From positions 65,001 to 116,950 of the forward strand of contig ADNK01000314.1 in assembly GCA_000320545.1 (NCBI GenBank): a stretch of DNA of 51,950 nt. The letters are read 5' to 3'. The notes beneath the pieces were generated by a model. It worked only from the letters and a program-made list of their open reading frames with translations. It was not told the DNA's origin and made no database searches. The stretch comes from Bigelowiella natans CCMP2755. Lineage: Eukaryota > Cercozoa > Chlorarachniophyceae. Of the stretch, positions 11,701 to 21,220 are shown piece by piece. Numbering within the stretch: position 1 is the stretch's first letter; every line of letters begins with the position of its first letter. A program made the position numbers and the translations under genes.

Positions 11701-12455
11701 AAATGGCGGTGGCTGCTACAGGCTGCGCATCATCAAAAAGACATGTCGGAAAAAACGCTGGGAAATCGGATTGCAGCAACATTAGCAGCGGTTCTCACCT
11801 ATCCGGAGGCGAAGTATCGGAGGCCATGGAAGCATGCATATCGATGGTGCAGCAGGGCGACATAGAACAGGCTATTCTCCAACTAGAATCGAGGCTATTT
11901 GATGCTGCCGACGCTTCCCTCTCCTACTCCTCCATTCCCTTACTTGAAAACCAGCTTCAGCAGAGTACCGATATCAGCACCTATTATCGGCTCGGTAGTA
12001 GTGGAAATAGTGGCAACAGCAGCGGAGTTTCATCCTCGCCAACCTCTTCAGAAAGCGAAGCAATGCTAGATGCACGCTTGCTTTACTTAACGCTATGCAA
12101 ATCTAGCGATGTTGGGCGGGTCGTGCGAATACGGAAGGCCGCAATGGGGCTTATCTCACTGCTCGAGGCAAGAAAAACCCCCATGTGCCCCCGGCTCGCG
12201 TCAACATACTTAGAGCTCGGGGAATCTCTAGTTGCTTGTGAGGAGAAGAACGACAAGAATGAGGACGATTACATGCAACGTCGCCGGGTCGGCTTGATGA
12301 TGCTGCAAAGAGCACTCAACATGAGGTTGCTTATGTTTGGCTCGTCACATCCCTCAACCAAGGTCATAAAGAAAAGACTGGTGGCTCTTTTCGGGGCAAA
12401 GAAGAGTCATAACAAGAAGAGAAAATCGCGAGCCAAAAGGTCGAATCATCGTTGA
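8796..12455 (+). CDS. MYND-type zinc finger / SET domain protein (SMYD-like lysine methyltransferase)
   Basis: A single uninterrupted ORF of 1219 residues, the only long intronless gene here. Residues about 625-657 resemble the N-terminal strand of a SET domain (IGIVAKRKFQAGETVL). It is followed by a complete MYND finger whose eight ligands are C659, C662, C673, C676, C682, C686, H694 and C698. The SET core follows: LTHDCDPNC at 889-897 matches the NHSCxPN motif with Asp for Ser, and LTVSFVD near 930-936 matches the ELTISYxD strand. A post-SET CTCSRC lies at 961-966. This split SET-MYND-SET order is typical of SMYD proteins, which transfer methyl groups from S-adenosylmethionine to lysines of histones or other proteins. 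The C-terminal ~150 residues look helical, as in the SMYD TPR-like tail, and end in basic sequence. Unusual are the extra ~620 N-terminal residues: a compact segment (1-160), then Lys/Glu-rich, poly-Gly and Ser/Pro low complexity. The domain call is firm; activity and substrate are inferred. Confidence 0.9.
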   Translation: MRRQQNHKQHGVCDLTSQSSHMAQQAADCDLTREDGTRIRVEVVGKSCLRVQVLRPRDSGNCQLFTSTLCVSCDVQSHRSPRRIAEMLRLGFEGKTEVLRLSMKYHEEDSSLCGESHDLSQQQLQQCHRHPFCRLELRYRTRFDDELISILLPCVVPSPEKDWGIGNDDGFSASSTNIKTAVNPTWVETASHEDRSNGKAVEKKAVMIDAKSRTPCTKSGDGVDDGIKRAKGKDRMDSLQKEEERKEEGEGGILTESMKEKRPQYAEEEGMEGGLRRTLPKCTDRPAEIGEEEDRATSNERKLGKTKPNDEENVQEPREENREENEETTGEAGATQQDFRLNEDPVVLDKKKKKTDKTGAEDVKNPGTIAAEASSRRWEASEGRAGGQAQQSLKIPPGKKPNQTVQAGENPADEADPIRVLPTTKKNKKKKKGKRKKKNKARSNNQQPTAEKPTVRLSSTSRTPALKPFSRSLVISKYFKENACELAQWTREEPKNGINSFAVEGKGGGGGGGESRRRRAHGSNKVKEEDEGDDDEDGNLEEDHSHCGEDGSRRRHHPESHERVVVEEEREQSKNRKKRKKDEKIDKSFALDPPPPPRPSSSSSSLHHPSCSSSSTTTTTSSSPMIGIVAKRKFQAGETVLAPSALATIPTKDCKTEICHSCLKFSPRMLFRCEGCNYARFCSTQCMVASRREHNEECAALRCLMNCGLITRGGEEVGEQPCVDGKKGGGGNVDEEILVMLVKILAVRKVQESRKNLRVYGERKSGGGGGGYRKICLSTAKGAQVEEFFELAVSDSIDEKGNNNAAAGAAGAARDDKLRAEQRFYTSLCAYVEGYLLPILSKTDLASNEDSAEFLAKMILRVQKYMLSVTLPDGEESGAKSIVNVLPYLTHDCDPNCHLSFCEATAGAGGGARCGIQLVALREICELEPLTVSFVDVTRVRKTREEHLAKVTHAVNTLVPCTCSRCQREMAVAATGCASSKRHVGKNAGKSDCSNISSGSHLSGGEVSEAMEACISMVQQGDIEQAILQLESRLFDAADASLSYSSIPLLENQLQQSTDISTYYRLGSSGNSGNSSGVSSSPTSSESEAMLDARLLYLTLCKSSDVGRVVRIRKAAMGLISLLEARKTPMCPRLASTYLELGESLVACEEKNDKNEDDYMQRRRVGLMMLQRALNMRLLMFGSSHPSTKVIKKRLVALFGAKKSHNKKRKSRAKRSNHR

Positions 12456-12457
12456 TA

Positions 12458-12497
12458 GAATTCATGTGAAGGTGTAAGAATTCATGTAAAGGTGTAA
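12458..12497. repeat. 20-bp tandem duplication after the SET gene stop
   Basis: Two adjacent 20-base copies starting GAATTCATGT, differing at one position (GTGAAGG versus GTAAAGG), immediately 3' of the stop codon at 12453-12455. Confidence 0.9.
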
Positions 12498-12544
12498 GAC
12501 GGATGTAATTAATCAATCGAATTTGTTCAATGGTCATCCTTATG

Positions 12545-12730
12545 TAGCTGTGCAATGCAGCGGCTACAGCGCTAATGTTGAATCTGTTGTTTTCCGCTAT
12601 GATGTGTTTCATGCAATCAAATGCATGTAGTTTCGGTTTGGAGTGTCGCGCATTTTGCGCAACATTTCGTGTTTCTTTCTCATCACATGCCAATCTTTTC
12701 ATTTCGCCGTCGCGCATCACCATGCTAGCA
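12545..12730 (+). repeat. Dispersed repeat, copy 1
   Basis: Sequence beginning AGCTGTGCAATGCAGCGGCT recurs in inverted orientation near 38725-38920. By eye the first ~100 bases agree at roughly nine in ten positions, then the match becomes patchy. It has no obvious coding capacity or terminal repeats. It may be a remnant of a non-autonomous mobile element; the family is not recognised. Confidence 0.65.
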
Positions 12731-12915
12731 TGGCAGTGAGCTGTTTCTCCAGCGGCGTTAATGTGTGACGTGCAGTTGGCAAGAAAGCAGGTGATCCACA
12801 TCTTCGATGACGTTGCACACTTCGCATTGTGCTTCACCTGCAGTGCACAGTCCTTTTGAATAAGTTTGCGATGCACAAATTGTGGAGGTTACGTTGCATG
12901 ATAGACACAGCAATA

Positions 12916-12949
<34 letters not shown>

Positions 12950-13158
12950 CATACATAACTACAGATCGTATCATTTGCCAAAGAATCCGTCTTATATATA
13001 TTACATATATATATGACTATCATTTGCCAAAATGCGAGGAGATGGGTAGCTAGCAACTCCAAATGACATGTGCACAAGCAGGACGCCTGCACATGCATGT
13101 ATATCATTCGATTGTTCACGGCAGCATGCGTCATTACGGTTGTGGCGCAGTGATGCCG

Positions 13159-16100
13159 CTAATCTTGTCCAACAAAGAAATTATTTATCTTCGCTCTGGG
13201 TCGCTTAGAGTCTAACAGAGAGTCTGATATTCCTTCATTTAGAACAGGCGCCTCGACGTCGGAGGTAGAAGGGGCAGGCGGGTTACGACAGGAATGATCA
13301 CCATCACCCATCCAGGTGGAGTCTAAGTTGCGGGACGACAACGACGACGACTTCAACAAGTAGCCATCAGAAGAAGAAGGTGCTTCTGAGGATCGTCGCC
13401 GACCGTGTGGTAACGATCTTGGTGGTGGTACTGCTGGAGCAGAGGAGAATCTCCCTGGGGATAATAATTGAGAATGATGCTGCACAGATGATGGCGATCC
13501 CGATGGTAGTTGCTGCGACTGCACAGGCTGCGCGGAAGAGGGGCTTTGAGGAGAGGAAGAGAATATATCCGGGGAGTTCGAAGACTGATTCCCTACGAAT
13601 ACAGCTTGGGTGATTGGTGGCAGAGCAGAGGGATTGCTCTTGATCGATGGCAAATTTGAGACATTCCATCTTTTATCATACAGAACGGAACCCAGAATCC
13701 CAAGAGCAAGAGCATCGGAGAGAATCATTTTCAAGAGCCTCCTGAAAGAAGAATAGGGGTGGTTATTATTAATAGTCGCATGGATGTTCCACTATTTGAT
13801 GAGATGTTCCTCACTTTCTCTTGAATCCTTCAAATCCTGTCCCGACTTGAGGGAGTAGGATATTTACAAGTGCACAAAGAGCTGCAACCTATAGTAAAGA
13901 AGAACCCAGAAGCACGCAAGTAAGCATCGATCGATGATGCTGCTGCTGATGTGATATTCTTGGTCTGACGTTGTCGAACAAATATCTCCGAAATTTCTCA
14001 GCTTTCCTCAAAAGCTAATCCACTATCTATTCGCTCCCAGATATCTTCGCTCTTTATTTGTAGGGTAAACTTTTACCAGAACCACTACCATTACCACTAC
14101 CACTACCACTACCTGGTTTGGAACATGTGAGCATGCCAGGATTAGGTTCCCCAGAGACCTTACAGACTGCATGCCACACATATTGTACGTATATACAATT
14201 AATGTCGAACTATTCACACGAAGTATATGTATTACATCTATTTTTACAAAAGGGCATGCATTGATTTTTTTAACGCTTTGCGTTCCGCAGGTGTGTTTGC
14301 GTGTATGTGTGAGTCGGAACAACATCTCACCTGACCACCAGCTAAGATCCCTCTACTACATTCATCCCTGGCCAAATTTTGGACCGTCCCCGATACGTAT
14401 CCTACTTCCTCGACGTTACGGGATTTCAAGAGCCGTTCCTGAATTGTTATGGTGTGTTTGCCAGTAGCGGGTTAGTTTCATACGTGCTCCTCTGGAGTGG
14501 GCTCTGTGATGACGCGTGCAAGCATGCATCTCTCGAGAATCGAAAAGGAGGAGGAAAAGGACTCACGACCAGTGTTGGAATCAAGTTTGCTTCCCGCATC
14601 CGCACTGAAACCCTGCCGGAACGTGGCACGTAGTAGGTCACACGATGATTTGCACTCTCAGCAAGCACTTCTTAATAGTGGCGATGTGCGATGATGACGA
14701 CGACGACCATGATGATGATGGCGATAAAAACCTTGCTCTACGACCTTCCTACCTTATATCCACGCTGAGATTTCTCAAAAGTCCCACCACCCTCGTTCTC
14801 AACTGTGGAAAGGGAGTTGAAAGCAACTCCATCACAGCGGGGAGCACTGAATATTGGCAAAATCATCGCTCAGGTGCATCAAACGGAACATCCACATTTT
14901 TGTAAAAGTTCTACCTCCGAGCTCAATTATGCTCATCCGTCCTACGTTTTAAATAGGGGGAAATTGGTTGAGATTAGAGGATCTGAGACAGATTCTAGCA
15001 TGTGTTGTAATCGTACCACTTCGACGAAATGAAATACTTTGAAGTGCTGCTGCAGCAGCAGTTCTTGTGTCCGGCGATTCATTGTTTCTCGTCAGCAAGA
15101 AGAGAATAGGCTTGATGCCTGCTAATCGAGATACTTCCAAGACTTTTAATTTATCATGGCATAGGTTGCGTAGCAGGTTGACGGCTTCCCGGCGAATCTG
15201 GAAAGTGTGCAATGTGAGACGAAATTTGTCCCCCATTGAGATCATGTAAGAATACATTTGTGACTTGGTGACGAAGTAGACCGAGTACAATTGAAATAGA
15301 CGTAGAATCAACCTACGATATTAAACTCAAATAAGATATTTACATATGTTTAGCAACGTTGTTTGAGACCTGGGCGCGATATCCCGCAGCCCGTGTCAGC
15401 AGAGTTAAGCTCCTAATAAGACGCTGAACGACGGTCGAATCGCTGGTTTCGCCTGAAAGTGTTTTGTCATGGCTAGACATGCGAAGATTTATGTGTCCAG
15501 TTTACCGCATATACTCTTTTCCCTGAATAGCCTCAGCAAATTGGATATATTTCCAGTGGGAGAACTTTTAAGATCTCGACCAGATTGATTTACCGCAACC
15601 ATCTACGGGTAAAAGGCGTGTCAAACTTTGCAATCTATGTTTTTTCCTTGGTCGACCACCTTCAGATTCTCAGCCAGTAAACTTGTTAGTTTTTGGTCGC
15701 TACCAACTAAATTCGTATGGTCACATCAAGAAAGAGAAAGACAAGGTATCATTATCATCTCAAGAGTTTTAAAAGTAAGGCACATCGGAAACAAACATAG
15801 TTAAGCAGACTTTCTTTGAGACTATGCTTGGAGAGGAAGACGTTGAGCTGCTGCATTGATCTTCACGTCCAGTATTAACGGATAACCAGGATTTTTTCCT
15901 AAAATGCGGTGTACAAGCTCCTGCCTGTGATAGATGGTGATGCTTCCTCTCTATGGGTAAAAGTGAATTGCCATTGGTGTTCTGCGCGAGCAGCAGAGAC
16001 GGAAACCTGCTTTTTATTCCCCCCTAAGCTTCTGTCCCTCCATTCTTCTCCTTCTACGATTATCCTTGGCACAGCGTCGCCATGATGATCACCAGCTCCA

Positions 16101-18438
16101 CCATCATCACTACTATCTCGTATCACTGCTATCCCCCTCCTTTCACGGTTCGTATGGAGTTTGAGCTACGAATAGCTGTTGGGAGTTTCCCCACATGCAC
16201 CTCGTACAAAAAAACGGAGGAGACACACCTCCTGCGACAACCCTCTATCATGTTCTAGACTTCAACTAAAAAACACATCTATTTTTATCCATTTTTAAAA
16301 CAATTAAGCTAGACTACATTATACCGGCATAGGATTCATAGTGTATTATTGATGCTATCCTAGTCTATGTCCTGCATGCGACAATTAAAAATTGATGTCG
16401 CACATGCATGGGCGCGTTGGCGCGTGCCAACATTAATCGGAAGTGTGTAACTTCCCATAGATCTACTACCTGTCCAGGATTAAGGGCTGCGGTGGCGAAT
16501 GGGCAACCGAGGGAGTAGGAAAGAAGAGGAGGATAGCGAACCTTCTATAAGAGATAAGGGATTCTCTCCTAATTCGAACAATGGCACGGCACCGGTAAAG
16601 AAAGCAGAGGCGAAGCCGATTGGTTTGGGCGGGCTGGTGGAACTGCGCGTTCGGGACGATGTTGTGGAAAACAAAACAGAGCCGAATTGGTTTACTGGGG
16701 ATGACTTTGATTCCTTGACTGAAAGTGGTCGTTTGAAAAAGATCCTGGGTCATAACACCTCTGAACCCGGCACGACATTCACACGCGTTGATTCAATTGA
16801 AGACAGAGCACTAATCTCTATAATCTCCAAAGACAGTCCACGTACAACCACTTGCCAGGTTACTCCAAGGGAAAGTATGCGAATTAGAAAATCTATGACT
16901 AATAGTCTGAAGTATCAGATAAAATCCCCGAAGCAAATAAATTCTCCACAGCGAATCAAATCCCCGCACAAACGCAATAGAGCCGAGATTGATTTACCAA
17001 AGGGAAGGGTATGGGACTCTGTAAAGACGGACTCTTTATCTCAAAACCGAGCTATGGCATGATTTTGGATCACTTTCAAAATTGATAACACAAAAAAACA
17101 TCTCAATGGAAAATAATTATGAAGGATTGAAATTCCCTACAACATAAGCAAAACGAACAAAGTAGTTAGTAATTCGGTATGCAGGGGTTCGTAACGAAGA
17201 TTTGACCGAGGGGGATGTGTAGTCTGTTATAGAGGCTGTAGAATGCTTACTAAGTTCTCACAAGGATGCCGATGAAGACACACCACGATAGGCGTTTCAA
17301 GTTGAGATATGGGGAGAGGAAAAATTGATCCAGTATAATGAAAGTTTGTAATATGAAGAAAATAATACTGAAGGAAAAAATTGTAAAGAGATTCATTGTA
17401 TTTATTGTGTAAAAATATATGGACGTAACCTTCTTAACGTTCGCAGTGTTTAATTGTTGATTTAAATTTACTATCACGTTCATTGCCTCGTTACTTCTTG
17501 GTCAACTCTTTGATTGCAGGCTTGCATTAATTCCGAACTTTATGTTTTATCTCTAAATGCGCGTGTCCCCATCAAGTTTTTACATAGCTATGCTAACTTC
17601 TCTAGCTCAGAAAGGGGGGCCTCGTTATATCGTTTATCGGTGATTTCCTACTAAAATCTGATGGGGATCTATGCAATATACAGCTTTTAGCACAATACGT
17701 GTCGACTATATGCATATTGGCGCTGTGCTATGCTAGTGCTTACTAATGTTTTGTGTACCGTAGAGTAGTGGCATATAACGCACATGTATGGCGCAGAGCT
17801 TGTGCTAGTCATGCGGTGCCTGACAGAGCTACGCGCATGCATGCACATCTAGACGTACATGCTCGATCAAGCCATCGTCGTCGTCGATCTGGAGGAGGTT
17901 TTCATTCCATAGATGAAGACAGATAGACACCACAGCAGTATCCATCGTGTCATTCACACATGCAACATCAGGATGGCAGGATGGCCATTGCAAACATTAA
18001 ACCACTTCATTGTATATCATCCGTCTCGCATGCAACAAATGAGTCATGCATGCATACATGTGTGTGTGTGTAAATGGTACGCGCATGTATAATTGTGTGT
18101 ATGCGTGCATTATTTGTACCCTCTCCTGTCGCAGATTTACGCCTTCGCGGTCATTACACTCCGTACCGGTATTGCCCTATAGCTTATACGGACCTGTCAA
18201 TGATGACAATAAATGAAGCAATTATCTTCATGTTTGAATTCTTAGCGAGAATAGAGCTCGTAAAATTAAAGCTCGTCTGCAACTACTTACCATTTCTCCT
18301 AGCTTGAAGTCCCAGTGTTTGAGGGTGACGGTACGTGGGATCCTAGGAGTGGAAACTTCACGTGAAAGGGCGGGGATAGAGCCAGCACGTTCCATTTCGA
18401 CTAGCAAAGGGACCAAACCCGAAATGCGATTCTCAAAC
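13159..18438 (-). CDS. Armadillo (ARM)-repeat protein, start not resolved
   Basis: Consecutive minus-strand exons join in phase: 15452-15370, 15197-15017, 14846-14753, 14612-14567, 14438-14331, 14166-14113, 13888-13815 and 13741-13159. They encode tandem armadillo-type helices, for example REAVNLLRNLCHDKLKVLE, AVMELLSTPFPQLRTRVVGL, GTVQNLARDECSRGILAGGQ and VAALCALVNILLPQVG. The last exon adds a Ser/Pro/Gln-rich tail of about 190 residues ending NNFFVGQD-stop. Further upstream exons are likely at 17486-17430 (AMNVIVNLNQQLNTANVKK) and 18438-18291 (ISGLVPLLVEME... ending KLGEM before GTAAGT). Candidates also occur near 15690-15650, 15570-15520 and 16120-15910. ARM proteins are superhelical protein-interaction scaffolds with roles in the cytoskeleton, nuclear transport or signalling; nothing narrows this one. 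The start codon probably lies between 18.4 and 19.2 kb. The plus-strand ORF 16499-17062 lies within one of its introns. Confidence 0.8.
16499..17062 (+). CDS. Small basic Ser/Pro-rich protein nested antisense in the ARM gene
   Basis: A single open frame of 187 codons on the strand opposite the ARM gene, between its exon at 17486-17430 and those near 16.1 kb. It starts with ATG and a MGNRGSRKEE N-terminus, which fits an N-myristoylation consensus (Gly2, small residue at position 6 followed by basic residues). The middle has acidic stretches (WFTGDDFDSL). The C-terminal part has repeated Ser-Pro motifs in basic context (KSPKQINSPQRIKSPHKR), typical targets of proline-directed kinases. No known domain was recognised. 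Composition is ordinary rather than repeat-derived, which argues for a real gene, but no homologue or expression evidence is available. A damaged-looking frame follows at 17187-17353. Confidence 0.5.
   Translation: MGNRGSRKEEEDSEPSIRDKGFSPNSNNGTAPVKKAEAKPIGLGGLVELRVRDDVVENKTEPNWFTGDDFDSLTESGRLKKILGHNTSEPGTTFTRVDSIEDRALISIISKDSPRTTTCQVTPRESMRIRKSMTNSLKYQIKSPKQINSPQRIKSPHKRNRAEIDLPKGRVWDSVKTDSLSQNRAMA
17187..17353 (+). pseudogene. Protein-like reading frame broken by two TAG codons
   Basis: After an acceptor-like TATGCAG, one plus-strand frame reads as normal protein (VRNEDLTEGDV, then VIEAVECLLSSHKDADEDTP, then AFQVEIWGEEKLIQYNESL) and ends in TAA at 17351-17353. It is interrupted by in-frame TAG twice. 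It lies 125 bp downstream of the nested ORF 16499-17062 and could be a decayed 3' part of that gene, or it could be chance. Other genes here use TAG as a real stop, so codon reassignment is unlikely. Confidence 0.3.
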
Positions 18439-19281
18439 CTGTCAAATGAGAGAAGTGTCGTAATGATTCGAGAAGCTGCTCAAAGGAAAGATGCTTGTAG
18501 GTTGGGAATTTCAATGTGCCACCCACCTACACAAATTTGCCAAGCAAGCAGAAATATGCCTACTCGACACGCCAAGTGGGGAATGAAAATGAGGTGAGAC
18601 GCGCAAGATTCCTCAGGAAGGTATTCAAACAACGACTAGCAGGGATGGAGAGGGGGTGCGCACCTCGGTCCGCATCTCTCTCGCTCTTTGTCTGGGCATT
18701 CACTCATTCATTCATTCATTTTCTACTCCCGGCATCATCTTAGTAAGTAGTAACTTAATATAAGTAGATCTAAGTGTACCGGTAAGCAAGCAAGCTTTCT
18801 CTTCTTACGTTGTCGCACCTTCCGATTCCCTTCCCTTTCTCTTCGCTAGCAGCAGTGGGTGCTCCTCGGCAGACTGCTCTCCCACAAAATGACGACGGTA
18901 GGTCTACTACGTATGCAGTAACGGCAGGAAGAGGAGAAACAACTGCCACCCAAAAAAAAAAAACGGCTTGCATCTCGGCGTTTGCAAGGTCAAAGTGCCA
19001 TCGAACACGATGTCTTCGTCTTGAAACGCATCCCGTCTTGCGTTTTTGGTTCCCAAGTTGTGATCGTGGACTACCCTTCTCGAAGTCAGGGCGGGGGGAG
19101 AGCGAACGTGGCAAAGAGGACCACGCCTAAGCCTGCTCACCGTCCATCCGACACTGCTAGGTGCTGCGACTCGACGGTAGTACTCTGGAGGTAAGCCCCT
19201 GATCGTAGTAAAGAAATAACAGGGATCAATCCTCAAGCGCGAACTTAAATGTATCGTACTACTCCGAAATAAAGATTCGTT
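18439..19281. promoter_or_regulatory. Divergent region between the ARM and EF-hand genes
   Basis: It probably contains the missing 5' exon(s) of the ARM gene (minus) and a 5' untranslated exon of the EF-hand gene (plus), since a consensus donor, CTCTGGAG followed by GTAAGC, occurs at about 19191. It has ATTC repeats near 18706-18720 and an A12 run near 18951. Overlapping open frames on both strands at 18.8-19.3 kb prevent a firm call. Confidence 0.4.
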
Positions 19282-21187
19282 ATGGCTCAACCTCGTGTCT
19301 CCATGGTTCTATATGACCCCGTGCTGGAGGAGTCTAATGAGACGAAATACAGAGAAATTTTTGACCTGCTCGATACGAGTAAGAAAGGGGTAAATCTACC
19401 ATAAACTACCCATCTATCGTTAAAATCTCCACTTCTAATTCTTCTCATCCAACTTCACCAGAAGGTTACAGTGGAAGAGCTTCGATCGTCGGACGCTGTA
19501 CCGGTTTCCTCATCAATTTCACTGATAAATTTATCTCTAGATTTGATGGATTCGTCTTCATATTAACCAACAGAAAGAGATTATCAAGGAGGTCGAAAAG
19601 ACGCTGGAACAGAGGTAACAGTGCACAAAGAAGTGAATTCTCAGAGTTGTTCATTCTTGAGGACTCTTCTACCGTATCAGTCTTGCATTTGAAGATTTTT
19701 GTATTCTGCTCGAAGGGTTGAGAAGGTAGCGTATCGTAAGAAAATCGATTTCTCCAAAAACGATATTTGAACATTTTGACAGTAGCTGCTCCCGCTCCTC
19801 CGACTTCCGGTAATTTACAAATATTCAGTTTCTAAGTTTAACCTTCGTAACTAAATTGTCGGCCTTACCTTATCGGGATCGGCTCTACTGTCTTGGCTAC
19901 GTCCAGCTACATGCCGTGATAGCCTACCAGATATAAGTGCCTATTACAGTAGGAATCATAGGTAATACAGCCACCAAATGATGAGTGATCTTATTCCTCC
20001 CAACGTTTTTGTACTGATATCCTTTTCTTTTATCCGCATTCGCGTTTTACTGTAATTATGTTTGATAGTCGGAGGCCGAGTGTATTTTCCCAGGGTAAAA
20101 TTGCTACTACGCTACTGTCCCTCATACAGACTCAGTTTATGCTGAGAATTTCAATAATATGTGTAATATAGCCATCGAAGGGGGATCGTCTACAAGGAGA
20201 GAAAACCTTTTTCCGTTGGTAATGATTTTAATGCTTATCCTACGTTTTGAATCAACAAAAACTCGCTTCTCCTGAAAAGCATAATATCAAATTTAGGATG
20301 AAAATGAAGATGAGGAATTTAATACGTACACAATTGACAGTTTCGAGGTTATCTTGTTCATTTGCCAGTAAGAATAGCTTTCCGCGCGTTACACAAATAC
20401 TTATTTATGTATAATGTTTTGAAACGTTGGTCGAAACGTAGGAACATGTCAAAGTGTTAGAAACGACAAATTTGAATCTTCGGGAAAAGAATATGTAAAG
20501 TGTTGAGAACCTTTTAATTTTGTTCATTGTAGTCATAGAAAATATACCTCCAACCTGGATCCTTTTACAATTTTTCTTAGAGAGTTGGAAGAGAAGCTGG
20601 CAAATCATGATAAGGCAGCAAGAACGACTGAATCAAGATTAGAAGCAGAATGGTACGAGGAAAGTTGGGGTGGGGGAAGCCACAGTTTGATATAATTTCT
20701 AGTTTTAATGTTTATTTGTGCCCTGGTCCTATAGCAAACAACTGCGGAATGATTCTCAGCAACTTCGATCCGCTTTGAAGATATTGAAGTAATTTGAAAT
20801 CTTTATCTCTCGAATATTAGCTTTTGACCTATTGAGGGTCTTCCAAAGCCGCAACAGTTTTTAATTTTGATTGATTCTGTATTATGGCAGCGATCAGTGC
20901 AGGAAGAAGACACGTCGAACGTGAGGACAACGAGAGATAAATAAACAGTGGGATAAATTAACTAAAGCAACATTTCTCCCTCAGGAGTGAATGGAGTAGT
21001 GTGCTGCTCAGTTCCCACAGGAGAAATGACGTAAGATGTGTTGCTCAGCTATTGACAGCAAGCACCCAAATGCTTGATTATTTGTATCGCCGTGATGTGA
21101 CGTCAGCTTCGCTCTCATCCCTTAAATGAACTTTTCAGAGCTCTGACTCCTCTTCGGTTGTTGAAGTAAAACCAAGATTGGAGGTAT

Positions 21188-21220
<33 letters not shown>

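Larger units (their letters stand above)
12456..13158. other. Convergent spacer with a dispersed-repeat copy
   Basis: A tail-to-tail spacer between the SET gene and the armadillo gene. It holds a 20-bp tandem duplication (12458-12497), a dispersed-repeat copy (about 12545-12730), a TA tract (about 12919-12945), and ATCATTTGCCAAA occurring twice (near 12969 and 13019). Open frames on the minus strand here match the repeat rather than a gene. Confidence 0.6.

Noticed and set aside
12364-12876. 170-codon open frame on the minus strand
   Set aside because: It overlaps the 3' end of the SET gene and then the dispersed repeat; the homologous repeat at 38.7-38.9 kb does not keep the same frame.
17187-17353. 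TAG reassigned to glutamine
   Set aside because: The 1219-codon SET gene and the phased multi-exon genes contain no in-frame TAG, and at least two genes here appear to end at TAG (24186-24188; 39182-39180).
18770-19290. Overlapping open frames on both strands
   Set aside because: Four frames are open at once, without consistent splice phase to either flanking gene; treated as a promoter/5' region.
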